Assembly: GCA_009773395.1 (NCBI GenBank)
Contig: WRPI01000002.1
Location: 296,413 to 360,412, forward strand
Length of the DNA stretch: 64,000 nt
DNA from: Hyphomonadaceae bacterium
GTDB lineage: Bacteria; Pseudomonadota; Alphaproteobacteria; Caulobacterales; Aquidulcibacteraceae
Direction of reading: 5' to 3'
The notes under the pieces were generated by a model that did not search any database, was not told where the DNA came from, and saw only the letters and a program-made list of their open reading frames with translations. Shown here piece by piece: positions 1-9,186 of this stretch. The position numbers were made by a program, and so were the translations under genes. Position 1 is the first letter of the stretch. Each line of letters begins with the position of its first letter.

Positions 1-314
1 TGCGCAGTATCGACAAATGGCAATCGCCTTTCATCGGGAATTGATTTGAAAACCGCAATCGCGAGTTCTTTGTCATGAAAATTGGAACGCAAAAAATGTT
101 CTTCATAAGTAAGAGGTTGCCAAATTTCGAGTTCTTCAATCATTTCTGGCATATCACCCAAAAGGCCAAATAACATTGTCGCTTCGTTGAAAACATTTAG
201 GTAATCGGTGGCAAAGCCAGTTCGCGGCATAATATTGGCACCGGCCAACATGTCCTTGTCATAGAGGTCAAAATCCTGGTGAAATTCAGGTGAAAGAACG
301 GTGTTTGCTAACAC
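1..314 (-). CDS. Unknown protein, N-terminal part only (gene runs off the left edge)
   Basis: An open frame of about 104 codons continues past base 1. The first possible start is the GTG at 314-312, directly after an in-frame TAA at 317-315; the next ATG is near residue 23. The protein is acidic and rich in aromatic residues, with a segment reading MPRTGFATDYLNVFNEAT. No transmembrane helix or signal peptide is visible. I do not recognise the family. The codon pattern and lack of stops support a real gene, but the start is uncertain because no clear Shine-Dalgarno precedes the GTG. Confidence 0.6.
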   Translation of the reverse strand, partial: MLANTVLSPEFHQDFDLYDKDMLAGANIMPRTGFATDYLNVFNEATMLFGLLGDMPEMIEELEIWQPLTYEEHFLRSNFHDKELAIAVFKSIPDERRLPFVDTA

Positions 315-396
315 TTATGAAAATCGCTTTCTTAGAATCTAATCCTGCCTAATAACACTGCAATTCTTAACTATACCCTACTAAATTGACGATTTT

Positions 397-2190
397 TTAG
401 AACTTCACTTCGCCGCGCATAATTCTGCCATAGGCGACAGAATTAAGCGGAACATAGGTTTTCGCGAGTGGGTCAAGCCACATTATTTTGTCATGCACGA
501 AATTAGGATCGAACCCCTGTTTTACAAGCTCAATTTTTTTATATTTGAAAGTGCCAGTAACTTCGACATGGTCTTTAATCCGCAAGAAAATCGGCACCGC
601 ATAGGAAGGGAGCTCGGCGCGCAAATGAGCCGATAATGCGTCGAAATCCAAATCCTGCGGCGCGACAATAACGGCCATACCGGCGCGGCCATCATTATGG
701 GGAATGGTTACGCCATATGCGTTCGCTTGTTCAACGCCGTCAAACGCTGACAATGCATCACCAACATCGGTGGTCGAAACATTTTCCGATTTCCAGCGAA
801 ATGTATCACCAATTCTATCGATGAAATAAATATAGCCGTCTTTGTCAATTTTCATCAAATCGCCAGTGCGAAAATAAGTATCACCCTCGGCAAATACATT
901 GTGCAGGATTTTCTTGTTGGTCGCCTCTTGGTCATTGGCATAGCCGTCAAATTGGGCACGCGGGTCGTCCACATCAATTTTGCCGATAACTTCGCCAACT
1001 TCGTCATGTTCGCATACCGCGCAAAGGCCATTAACGTCGCGCCATGGCATTTCGGTTTCATAATCAAATTTGATAATTTCAAAATTCACTTGTTTACGCA
1101 AATATTTTGGAACTCGGCCCACGGCGTGATTTTTGCCAAGTGCATTTATGAAAAACACATTGCCTTCGGTCGAAGCGTAAAACTCCATGATTTTTGGGAT
1201 CTTAAAGCGAGCTTCAGCTTGTTCCCAAACTTCGGGGCGTAAGCCATTGCCAAAGCAGGATTTTAGCTTGTGCGCAGTCTCGTTGGGGCCAGGTGAGTTG
1301 GACAATAAATAGCGGAATAATTCGCCAATATAAGCAAAAATCGTGCAATTATATTTGACAATATCGTCCCAAAAATTGCTGGCCGAAAATTTGGGTGCCA
1401 AAACAATAGTCCCACCCAAATTAAACGCCATGCCAACGGCGCAAATCCCGCCAGTGCTGTGATATAATGGCAAGGGGATATAAATAACGTCGTCGGGTTT
1501 TGCGCCCGCGCCCGCGATAAATACTCGCGACATGGCACGAGTTCGGGTTTGCGTTAGTAGTGCGGCTTTCGGGTGGCCAGTCGTGCCTGACGTGAAAATA
1601 TAAAGGCAGGGATCGGCACCGATTATTGTGCTGCGATAAATTGGGTTGGGACGTCTTATGGTTTGCGCATTCAAGGCGCGGTCTAAATCATTAAAACCAT
1701 CTGCCACTGCGCCGCGTAAAAACGCAGTCACGTCTGACAGGCCATGCGCAATATCGAGCCATTCTTGTTTGAGGCTTTTATCAACGACTATTGCACTGGC
1801 TTTGGCGATTTTGATACAATGCGCCAAAGGCGGGCCAGTCAAATTATAATTGATAAATGCAGTAACCACGCCGACTTTGGCCAAGCCATACCAACAAGCA
1901 ATATAATCAGGCTTATTGGGCATAAATAAAGCCACCACCGATCCTTTGGTTAAGCCAATCGAAATCGCCCAATTTGCGTAAGTATTGGCGATATTATCAA
2001 ATTGGCTATAGCTTAACGTCTTGCCTTCAAACATAATTGCTGGCTTGGGGCCATTTTGGTCGCAAATTTTTTCCCAATCATCGGCGATAGTGCCGTGACT
2101 GGTTCTGTCCAATTCGGCGACCCATTTTTTAGTGTCATTCATAGCGCTAATGAAACGAACTTCATCAATAATATTCTTAATAACGCCCAT
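397..2190 (-). CDS. Long-chain acyl-CoA synthetase, FATP/very-long-chain type
   Basis: This 597-residue adenylate-forming enzyme would activate fatty acids to acyl-CoA using ATP and CoA. The AMP-binding P-loop TSGTTGHPKA lies near residue 200. The YFRTGDL motif and the signature DRIGDTFRWKSENV lie near residues 435-460, followed by a C-terminal domain carrying TGTFKYKK. The GDTFRWKSENV wording is characteristic of the FATP/very-long-chain acyl-CoA synthetase branch rather than classical FadD. The length fits that branch. The start is ATG at 2190. It stands alone, with no beta-oxidation genes adjacent. Chain-length preference cannot be read from the sequence. Confidence 0.88.
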   Translation of the reverse strand: MGVIKNIIDEVRFISAMNDTKKWVAELDRTSHGTIADDWEKICDQNGPKPAIMFEGKTLSYSQFDNIANTYANWAISIGLTKGSVVALFMPNKPDYIACWYGLAKVGVVTAFINYNLTGPPLAHCIKIAKASAIVVDKSLKQEWLDIAHGLSDVTAFLRGAVADGFNDLDRALNAQTIRRPNPIYRSTIIGADPCLYIFTSGTTGHPKAALLTQTRTRAMSRVFIAGAGAKPDDVIYIPLPLYHSTGGICAVGMAFNLGGTIVLAPKFSASNFWDDIVKYNCTIFAYIGELFRYLLSNSPGPNETAHKLKSCFGNGLRPEVWEQAEARFKIPKIMEFYASTEGNVFFINALGKNHAVGRVPKYLRKQVNFEIIKFDYETEMPWRDVNGLCAVCEHDEVGEVIGKIDVDDPRAQFDGYANDQEATNKKILHNVFAEGDTYFRTGDLMKIDKDGYIYFIDRIGDTFRWKSENVSTTDVGDALSAFDGVEQANAYGVTIPHNDGRAGMAVIVAPQDLDFDALSAHLRAELPSYAVPIFLRIKDHVEVTGTFKYKKIELVKQGFDPNFVHDKIMWLDPLAKTYVPLNSVAYGRIMRGEVKF

Positions 2191-2366
2191 TATTTATGGT
2201 TCCCGATTCGCAAAAATCCCGCTTAGTTAGTTTATCCAACAATATTCGATTTTTGAAAAGGTGAGCGTTCGGTAAGGCTGCTTGTTTTTGCAATGTGCAA
2301 TAAAATTGCCACCATGTAGCGGGTTGCAAGAAATTGTTAAGCGAACGCAAATCGGCAAAAGGAGGT

Positions 2367-2490
2367 GTCACGAAAATCCCGAACGAAGTGAGGCAAGGGC
2401 GACCGCCCGCCGCGCCTAGTGGCGCGCCCCATCGGAGGCATGAGGGGATAGCGCTTGCGACAAGCAAGCGCCCCGAATTGGCCGTGAGAT
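2367..2490. repeat. GC-rich, hairpin-dense intergenic element next to tRNA-Leu
   Basis: The stretch between the acyl-CoA synthetase start and the tRNA (2191-2497) has no credible gene. Its right part is much richer in G+C than its neighbours and holds several perfect hairpins. These are a 5-bp stem at 2397-2408, a 6-bp CGCGCC/GGCGCG stem with a TAGT loop at 2411-2426, and an 8-bp GCGCTTGC/GCAAGCGC stem with a 5-nt loop at 2451-2471. It lies immediately downstream of the tRNA in the tRNA's own direction. It could act in 3' end formation or be a repeat element inserted beside a tRNA. Open frames crossing it look like artefacts of its base composition. Confidence 0.5.
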
Positions 2491-2497
2491 ATAAAAA

Positions 2498-2582
2498 TGG
2501 TGCCTCCAGACAGACTCGAACTGTCACACCTCTCGGTACTCGATTTTGAGTCGAGCGCGTCTACCAATTCCACCATGGAGGC
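2498..2582 (-). tRNA. tRNA-Leu, anticodon CAA
   Basis: On the minus strand an 85-nt cloverleaf can be drawn. The 7-bp acceptor stem is GCCTCCA/TGGAGGC, and the D-arm contains TGGTAGACGCG. The anticodon stem CTCGA/TCGAG has loop CTCAAAA, giving anticodon CAA. A long class-II variable arm follows, then a T-arm with GTTCGAGTC. The CCA end is encoded (2500-2498). The long variable arm and the anticodon both indicate leucine, reading UUG codons. Confidence 0.93.
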
Positions 2583-2755
2583 AATCAAATGGCTCTCGCC
2601 ATGTGAAAGAAAACTTGTTAGCCAAGTCGCATTCAATTTACAATCCGTTTTGGCATCAATTGGAGGGCTTCGTGCATTTGGCGCATAAATTTTGGTAAAG
2701 CTGCTGTGCTTTGTCGCACTCGCTTTGTGAAATAAAATCATATATTATTAAAAAC

Positions 2756-3307
2756 ATGACGATGAATTTCAAAAGCGCTGAACAACAAATTCGCAGCAAC
2801 TGGCCTTTATTTGCGGGTTTTGTCTCAATTTCGATGCTTGGTGCCGCCCATGCGTTTGAAAAATTTGGTGGGCTTTATCCATGCGCATTATGCCTTCATC
2901 AAAGGTCTGCCTATTGGATGGCTTTGGGAATCGCAATTGTCGCCCTGATGACCCGCAAATTTGCGCCAAAATTCAATAAGATAGGCGCGTTTGATGCAAT
3001 TTTGGCGGTAGCGTTTTTTGCAGGGGCTTTTATCGCGGGTTTTCACGCTGGTGTGGAGCAACATTGGTGGCCGGGCCTTGCCGAATGCGCCAGTGACGGC
3101 AATATTCCCAGTAGTGCCGATATTTTAGGCGCGCTTACCAATGCCGTTAAAGTGCCAGCATGTGATGCGATTGCGTGGTCGTGGCTTGGGCTTTCAATGG
3201 CTGCTTGGAATATGATTGTTTCAGCATTCATGGCGATTTATTCGGCCTATTGTGCTTTTGCCGGCTACACTAATAGCGCTCCTTTTTCACAAGAAGGGCA
3301 ATCATAA
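2756..3307 (+). CDS. dsbB: Disulfide bond formation protein B (DsbB family)
   Basis: An inner-membrane oxidase that passes electrons from DsbA-type proteins to quinones. About four hydrophobic segments are visible. The first periplasmic cysteine pair is in YPCALCLHQR (Cys43, Cys46, counted from the ATG at 2756). The second pair is Cys111 (AECAS) and Cys136 (VPACDA). About 183 residues is usual for this family. An upstream TTG at 2711 would add 15 residues with no ribosome site, so one of the two adjacent ATGs at 2756/2762 is preferred. It overlaps coq7 by one base (TAATG), implying a joint transcript. Quinone links the two products. Confidence 0.88.
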   Translation: MTMNFKSAEQQIRSNWPLFAGFVSISMLGAAHAFEKFGGLYPCALCLHQRSAYWMALGIAIVALMTRKFAPKFNKIGAFDAILAVAFFAGAFIAGFHAGVEQHWWPGLAECASDGNIPSSADILGALTNAVKVPACDAIAWSWLGLSMAAWNMIVSAFMAIYSAYCAFAGYTNSAPFSQEGQS

Positions 3308-3879
3308 TGCGTAAGCCGCGCCCCATCGCCCCTGGCAATAGCGCGGGTGCGCAAATTGATAAGGCGCGCTTGGCGCAAATGCTGCGCGTGGATCATGCTG
3401 GCGAAATGGCGGCAGTTGAAATTTATAAAGCGCAAAAAGCAGTTTTTGCGCGAACCGCGAACACTGGCGATATTTATCGGCAGTTAGACGCGCAAGAAAA
3501 AGATGAAATAATCCATAAGGCCGAGTTTGACAAAATATTGATTGAGCGCGGCATTCGCCCAACAATAATGGCACCAATTTGGCAGCCTGCTGCTTGGGCC
3601 TTGGGGACAATCACAGCTTTAATGGGCGAAAAAGCCGCCCACGCCTGCACCGAAGCCGTCGAAGCTGTGATTGAAGAACATTATCTTTCGCAAGAAACCG
3701 AATTAGGTGCGACGGAAGCCGATTTGCGCGCGACAATCCAAAAATTCCGCGAAGAAGAAACCAAGCATAAAGATGATGCAATCGCATTTGGTGCAAAGGA
3801 GGCGGTTGGCTATCCAATTTTATCGGCGTTTATAAAAGCAGGCTGTCGCGCGGCGATAGGCATAAGTCAGAGAATTTAA
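3307..3879 (+). CDS. coq7: Demethoxyubiquinone hydroxylase, Coq7 family
   Basis: A di-iron monooxygenase that hydroxylates the ring of a late ubiquinone intermediate. Ferritin-like iron ligands can be followed through the sequence: HAGEMAAVE (Glu33), EKDEIIH (Glu67 and His70), EAVIEEHY in the middle and EEETKHKDD near the C-terminus. This is the two-repeat Coq7 pattern. At 190 residues it matches bacterial Coq7 proteins with a short N-terminal extension. It starts inside the dsbB stop codon. Its 3' end overlaps the convergent kinase gene by four bases, so no separate terminator fits between them. Confidence 0.93.
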   Translation: MRKPRPIAPGNSAGAQIDKARLAQMLRVDHAGEMAAVEIYKAQKAVFARTANTGDIYRQLDAQEKDEIIHKAEFDKILIERGIRPTIMAPIWQPAAWALGTITALMGEKAAHACTEAVEAVIEEHYLSQETELGATEADLRATIQKFREEETKHKDDAIAFGAKEAVGYPILSAFIKAGCRAAIGISQRI

Positions 3880-6326
3880 GCCGCTTCTTCGTCCTGAATC
3901 ACCGCTACATGCGGTAAAATAATATCCACTTTGGTGCCGACGCCGAGTTTCGAGCTGATGTTCATTTGCCCTCCGTGCATTTCGGCGAATGAGCGACAAA
4001 GCGCAAGCCCCAAGCCGGTTCCTTGATTTGTGCGTGCATGTTCGCTTTCAACTTGTTCAAAAGCATTGCCGAGGCGCGGCAAATTGGTTTCCGAAATGCC
4101 AATGCCAGTATCAATAACTGAAATGACCGAAGCATTGCCTTCATCGCGGCTACGGATTAATACCCGCCCGCCGGGTTCGGTGAATTTGATTGCGTTGCTT
4201 AAAAGGTTAATGAAAATCTGCTTTATCGCTCTGGCATCGCCAATCATGTCGTCCGAGGCCGCGAAATTACGTTCAATCGCGATATTTTTCTCAGCGGCCC
4301 GCCCATGAACCACGCGGATTGCCTGTTCAATCGATTCCGTAAGGCTCATAGGTTGGGCAAAAACTTTGAACTTGCCAGCTTCAATTTTGGCCATATCCAA
4401 AACATCATTGATGAGGTCAAGCAAATGTTTGCCGCTGGCCAAAATATCTGCTGAATATTCAACATATCTTTTGTCTCCCAAAGGGCCAAAAATCTGTTCG
4501 GCCATAATTTGTGAAAAACCATTGATGGCGTTCAATGGGGTTCTTAATTCATGGCTCATATTGGCTAGGAACGAGTTTTTCGACGCTGACGCTTCAACCG
4601 CCTTGATTTTTTCGCGTTCATATTGTTTGGCAAGTTCGGCGGCTTCACCTTCGGATTTTTGTAATTGGGTCACGACTTCGCGCAATTGGCGTTCTGAGCG
4701 TAAAGCTTCTTCTTCGGTTTCTTTTTGCGGCGTGATGTCGATGCCAATTGATACAAGGCCACCATCGGAAGTGCGGCGCTCCACCAAACGCAACCATTTT
4801 CCGTTGGTAAGTTCAATTTCTTGGGCTTGGGAGTCAAATTTATCGGTTCGTTGTGAAACTACGTTGCGACGCGCCAGCTTGGACACGTCTTCATATAAAG
4901 ACCCAACTCGCAAGCTCAAAGCATCAAGCTTGAAATTTGTCGCGAATGCATTGTTCCACATAACCAAAGCGCCTTTATTGCTCCAAAGTGCGAACGGGCC
5001 AGACATCGAATCTAAGGCATCGCGCAACCGTCTTTCGGCGGAAGCCACCCGAGCCTCATTTGACATATGTTCAGACACGTCAATCGAAACCCCAATAACC
5101 CGAAGTTGCGCTGGGTTCTTTTTGGTTGATGCACCACGCCCACGAAGCTGAATATGGCTCGGGGGCTTAAGTGGTTTGCCATTTTCCATTCTTGGCGCGA
5201 GTTTCACTACAATGTCGATAGAGCCAATTTGCAATGCGGAACGAATGGCGGCGCGAAGCTTAATTTTGTCGGGTTCAACCAAAGCATCGATAAGTTGGTT
5301 GGTTTGATATCGGCCAGCATCACCCAATCCGAAATCATTGGCCAATCTTTCAGTCATGAAAATCGTATCGGCGGAAATGTCCCAATCCCAGACGCCACAT
5401 TTCGCGCCATCAATAGCGATTTGCAAGCGTCGTTCGGCCTCGCGTTTTTGTTCCTGGGCGTCCTTGAAGCTACGTTGTTGGCGATTTGCGATTCCCCAAA
5501 TGAAAACAAAAGCCAAAATCGGGCCTAACACCAAAAGCAGATAAAAACCCAATGTCTTTTGCCACATCGCGTCGCTTATCGCCCGTGGTTGCGCGACAAT
5601 AGCCCAATATCCAGCTTTTGTTGGTGAGATGCCGAGCGCAAATTTTCTGCCGTCGCTGGTCTGGGCGTATGCCCCGTGACTAGCGCCGCTTGTCGCCTCT
5701 AAGCCAGTGACACTAATCCCCAATGCTTCGGTGATATTTCTTGAACCCGCAAATTGTAAATTTGTCGGCAAGGAAATTAGTGTTCCGTTTCTGTCGGTAA
5801 TTATTATGTTCGATCCAACGGGAATGGCCGCGACATCTCCCAGTTTCAAAGTCGCCGCAATAATGGTTCCGTCTTTTTCTTTTTTGGCAATCGCTGGCGC
5901 AAACACACCGTTGCCGCGCGCAATTGAGCCTATCCAGCCAGCATCACTTGCCAATTGCGCTGCCGCAGCAAGCGGGAGCATGTCTTGCGTGGCATTGACG
6001 CCAATATGGGCAAGTGTGCCATCGGGGTTATATGTTGCAATTGATAGGATATGGGCAGGCTGTGCGGGTGCTCCGGCGATTTCCAACTCACTTATTGCAT
6101 AAAGCGGATTAATTTTGGCCATTGCGACTAAAACTGTTGAATCAATTTGTGCCGCCGCAATTTGCGCGTCTTTGGTCAAACTATCAAATAAATGGGCTTT
6201 GAATTTTTCGGATTCACTTCGAGTTTTCAGAGTAATTGCGGCGACAAATAAAGCGCATATCACGAGCGAGACAGCAACTGGCCACTGCCCAGCGTCGCGT
6301 CCTTTGCGCCTGCCTTGTTCGCTCAT
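3876..6326 (-). CDS. Membrane PAS sensor histidine kinase, PleC/DivJ-like
   Basis: This 816-residue kinase has TM helix 1 at about 15-35, an extracytoplasmic sensor region to about 255 and TM helix 2 at about 258-280. Two PAS-like domains lie at about 300-425 and 435-545, followed by a coiled coil, HisKA with His592 in MSHELRTPLNAINGF, and HATPase_c with N- and G-boxes (LLSNAIKF, DTGIGI, GTGLGLAL). There is no receiver domain. The wording around the H-box (FGPLGDKRYVEYSADI, then LINDVLDMAKIEAGK) is typical of the PleC/DivJ group controlling DivK and polarity in dimorphic alphaproteobacteria. Length and layout resemble Caulobacter PleC. Orthology to PleC itself is inferred; no response regulator gene is adjacent. 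Confidence 0.8.
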   Translation of the reverse strand: MSEQGRRKGRDAGQWPVAVSLVICALFVAAITLKTRSESEKFKAHLFDSLTKDAQIAAAQIDSTVLVAMAKINPLYAISELEIAGAPAQPAHILSIATYNPDGTLAHIGVNATQDMLPLAAAAQLASDAGWIGSIARGNGVFAPAIAKKEKDGTIIAATLKLGDVAAIPVGSNIIITDRNGTLISLPTNLQFAGSRNITEALGISVTGLEATSGASHGAYAQTSDGRKFALGISPTKAGYWAIVAQPRAISDAMWQKTLGFYLLLVLGPILAFVFIWGIANRQQRSFKDAQEQKREAERRLQIAIDGAKCGVWDWDISADTIFMTERLANDFGLGDAGRYQTNQLIDALVEPDKIKLRAAIRSALQIGSIDIVVKLAPRMENGKPLKPPSHIQLRGRGASTKKNPAQLRVIGVSIDVSEHMSNEARVASAERRLRDALDSMSGPFALWSNKGALVMWNNAFATNFKLDALSLRVGSLYEDVSKLARRNVVSQRTDKFDSQAQEIELTNGKWLRLVERRTSDGGLVSIGIDITPQKETEEEALRSERQLREVVTQLQKSEGEAAELAKQYEREKIKAVEASASKNSFLANMSHELRTPLNAINGFSQIMAEQIFGPLGDKRYVEYSADILASGKHLLDLINDVLDMAKIEAGKFKVFAQPMSLTESIEQAIRVVHGRAAEKNIAIERNFAASDDMIGDARAIKQIFINLLSNAIKFTEPGGRVLIRSRDEGNASVISVIDTGIGISETNLPRLGNAFEQVESEHARTNQGTGLGLALCRSFAEMHGGQMNISSKLGVGTKVDIILPHVAVIQDEEAA

Positions 6327-6400
6327 TTATACCGCCCCAACAGCATTTAACTTGCAAAATTCAAAAAAATAGCAAGATTTACAAATAGTCGGATTTTACA

Positions 6401-9040
6401 TCAAAGCGATTTGACAATTGGCGCAACAATTTCCTGCAATAGAGAACTGATTTTTTTATCCAATGTTTGTTGCAATACTTGCTTTGCAATCGCCCTACGC
6501 TTTGGCGCGACCATGGTCACACGCGCAAAAGCTGGCGCAAGGCGGGCTGCGCCGATTTGATTTACCTTGTCTAACTTTAATAGAAAATCAGCCAGTTTTT
6601 TGTAGCCAAGACCATCTTCGGCGTGAAATGCGATTGGATTTGATATTGAAAAACTTGAAACGACCGCTCTGACCCGATTGGGATTGGTAATTTCAAAATC
6701 CTTATGGGCCAATAATTCATCGAATTTTGCGATTGGATTCCCAGCGGGAGACGCTGCTTGCAGCGAAAACCATTTATCCATCACCAATGGATTATGCTGC
6801 CATTTATCGGCAAAATGAGCCATCGCATTATTGAATATTTCACCGCCAATTCGAGACATTGCGCTCAAAACCGACATTACGTCAGTCATATTTTGCGAAG
6901 CGCTATAGGCCTTTTTCAATATTTGCTTTGCAGTGTCAGTTGGTGCAAAACTCGCATAATAAAGACACGATGATAAAAATGCACGCCCACCCGCCGATTG
7001 CGCATCGGGTGTGAAAGTGGCGGCAAAATTATATGCTTGCACTGCACCAATTATGGTTTCTGCGAAGCGAGCGTAAATCGCGGTGGAAATCGCATTTTTG
7101 GCTTCCAAAATAATTTCGGGCGCACAGTCTTTTATCAATGACATCATCTCGGAAATTGACGGCAATAATAAAAGTAATGCCGCAAAATTCTTTTTTGGTT
7201 CATTAAACGCGTGACCAAATATATCAATTAATTTTGCCGACGGCACAAATTTTTTGCCTGAAACCAGCTTTTTATAGCCGGCAGTAATTTCGCGGCGAGC
7301 AATAATTTGCACTGATTCCCATCTCACAAAAGGGTCGTCATCAAATGCCGCCAGAACTGCCAAATCATCGTCATCAATGTCAAAATTGATTTTCACAGGT
7401 GCGCTAAAATCGCGCAAAACTGAGACAATTGGTTTGGTTTCAATTCCATCAAATTCAAGGGTCGCAGTTTCGCTGTCAAAGGTGAAATTCAAATCGCCAA
7501 TAGTCGATGTATTGCGGTCGGGCAAAATCGCTAGTTTTTTGCCGTCCCTATCAAAAAATGCCATTTTGATTGGAATTGGCACTGGCAATTTGTCGATTTG
7601 GTTGGGTGTGTCTGGGGTTTTTTGGTTGAAGTTCAAGCGCAAACATTTGGCCGCCAAGTCGAAATCCGAACTAATAGTAACTTCGGGCGTTCCCGCTTGG
7701 CTATACCATTTTTCAATCCCATTTAGGGCATCACCATCATTACCACGAAGGGCGGCTAGCCAATCTTCAATAGTTGCCGCTTTGCCGTCATTTGTTTCAA
7801 AATAATTGATTGCGCCTTGCAAAAAATTTCTAGTCCCCAAAATATTTTTAGCAATCCTAATTACTTCTGCGCCTTTGTTGTAAATTGTGCTGGTATAAAA
7901 ATTATCAATCGCAACATAGGATTCTGGGCGCACGGGGTGGGCATTGGGGCCTGCGTCTTCAAGAAATTGGGTATTGCGCAACATAATCACGTCGCCAATT
8001 CGGCAAACTGCGCGTGAGCGCATATCGGCGGAAAATTCTTGATCCCTAAAAACCGTGAAGCCTTCTTTTAAAGAAAGCTGAAACCAGTCGCGGCATGTGA
8101 CCCGATTGCCCGACCAATTGTGGAAATATTCATGCGCCACAACGCTTTCAATTCGCGAAAAATCAACATCAGTCGCGGTTTCACTATCTGCCAATAATAA
8201 AGATGAATTAAAGATATTAAGCCCTTTATTTTCCATTGCGCCAAAATTAAAATCGCGCACCGCGACAATGTTGAAAATATCGAGATCATAAATTCTCCGA
8301 TATTCATCTTCGTCCCATTTCATCGCGCGTTTCAGCGAGTCCATTGCATAATGGGCTTTGCCAGCATCGCCTTTATCGACATAGATATTAAGTTCGACCT
8401 GTTTGTTGTCGAGGCTCAAAAACTTGTCACTTATGACATCAAGATTACCACCTGCGACAATTGCGAAAAGATAAGTTGGTTTGAGGAAAGGATCGTCCCA
8501 TTCAACAAAATGCCGCCCATCGCCAAAATCGCCAAAACTTACCCGATTGCCATTGGCGAGCAAAATTGGATATTCGTCTTTAGTCGCTTCAAGCCTCACG
8601 AAAAAATGGCTCAAAACATCGGGTCGGTCGGGAAAAAAGGTGATGCGGCGAAAACCTTCTGCTTCGCATTGCGTGCAAAAACGCCCGCCCGACATATAAA
8701 GGCCAGAAAGCGCGTGATTTGCGCTTGGGTTAATCGCGACTTTGGTTTCAAGCACAAAACGCTCGCTCGCGAAATGGGGAATTGTAAGTTTGTCGTTTTG
8801 ATACTCATATTCTGTGCTGGTTAGAATTCGTCCATCGACTTTAATTTCAATTATCTCAAGCCCTTCGCCGTCCAAAACCAAGGTGGCGTTTATTGCATTC
8901 GACGACAGGTTCGGCTGGATTCGTAATTTAGTACTTACGATGGTTCGCGTCGGGCTAAGCTCGAAAACTATACTCGTGGAAGCTATTGAATAGGGAAAGG
9001 GCTTGTATTCAGATAGGTAAGTTTTGGCTTGGTTTTTCAT
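6401..9040 (-). CDS. pepN: Aminopeptidase N (M1 zinc metallopeptidase)
   Basis: A cytosolic aminopeptidase that removes N-terminal residues from peptides. The GAMENKG substrate-recognition motif is followed by the zinc site HEYFH (His303, His307), with the third ligand Glu326 in LKEGF. These positions lie within a few residues of their places in E. coli PepN. The length of 879 also matches, including the C-terminal helical domain. The start is the ATG at 9040. It is divergent from the HerA-like gene across a 146-bp shared upstream region. No oddities seen. Confidence 0.97.
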   Translation of the reverse strand: MKNQAKTYLSEYKPFPYSIASTSIVFELSPTRTIVSTKLRIQPNLSSNAINATLVLDGEGLEIIEIKVDGRILTSTEYEYQNDKLTIPHFASERFVLETKVAINPSANHALSGLYMSGGRFCTQCEAEGFRRITFFPDRPDVLSHFFVRLEATKDEYPILLANGNRVSFGDFGDGRHFVEWDDPFLKPTYLFAIVAGGNLDVISDKFLSLDNKQVELNIYVDKGDAGKAHYAMDSLKRAMKWDEDEYRRIYDLDIFNIVAVRDFNFGAMENKGLNIFNSSLLLADSETATDVDFSRIESVVAHEYFHNWSGNRVTCRDWFQLSLKEGFTVFRDQEFSADMRSRAVCRIGDVIMLRNTQFLEDAGPNAHPVRPESYVAIDNFYTSTIYNKGAEVIRIAKNILGTRNFLQGAINYFETNDGKAATIEDWLAALRGNDGDALNGIEKWYSQAGTPEVTISSDFDLAAKCLRLNFNQKTPDTPNQIDKLPVPIPIKMAFFDRDGKKLAILPDRNTSTIGDLNFTFDSETATLEFDGIETKPIVSVLRDFSAPVKINFDIDDDDLAVLAAFDDDPFVRWESVQIIARREITAGYKKLVSGKKFVPSAKLIDIFGHAFNEPKKNFAALLLLLPSISEMMSLIKDCAPEIILEAKNAISTAIYARFAETIIGAVQAYNFAATFTPDAQSAGGRAFLSSCLYYASFAPTDTAKQILKKAYSASQNMTDVMSVLSAMSRIGGEIFNNAMAHFADKWQHNPLVMDKWFSLQAASPAGNPIAKFDELLAHKDFEITNPNRVRAVVSSFSISNPIAFHAEDGLGYKKLADFLLKLDKVNQIGAARLAPAFARVTMVAPKRRAIAKQVLQQTLDKKISSLLQEIVAPIVKSL

Positions 9041-9186
9041 TATTTTGTCTTAAATCCAAATCGACAATTTGTCGCTATTGCCAATGCAATTATTGCAAAC
9101 AAATCGCAAATTTTTGCACGTAAGAACCAAGCGTTAACCATATTGATACAAGACAATGTGATGATTAAGAATGTCGGGAATTTGCA

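Noticed and set aside
2177-2741. Minus-strand frames across the tRNA-Leu and the GC-rich flank
   Set aside because: They read through the tRNA gene and the hairpin element; the absence of stops follows from high G+C, not from coding.
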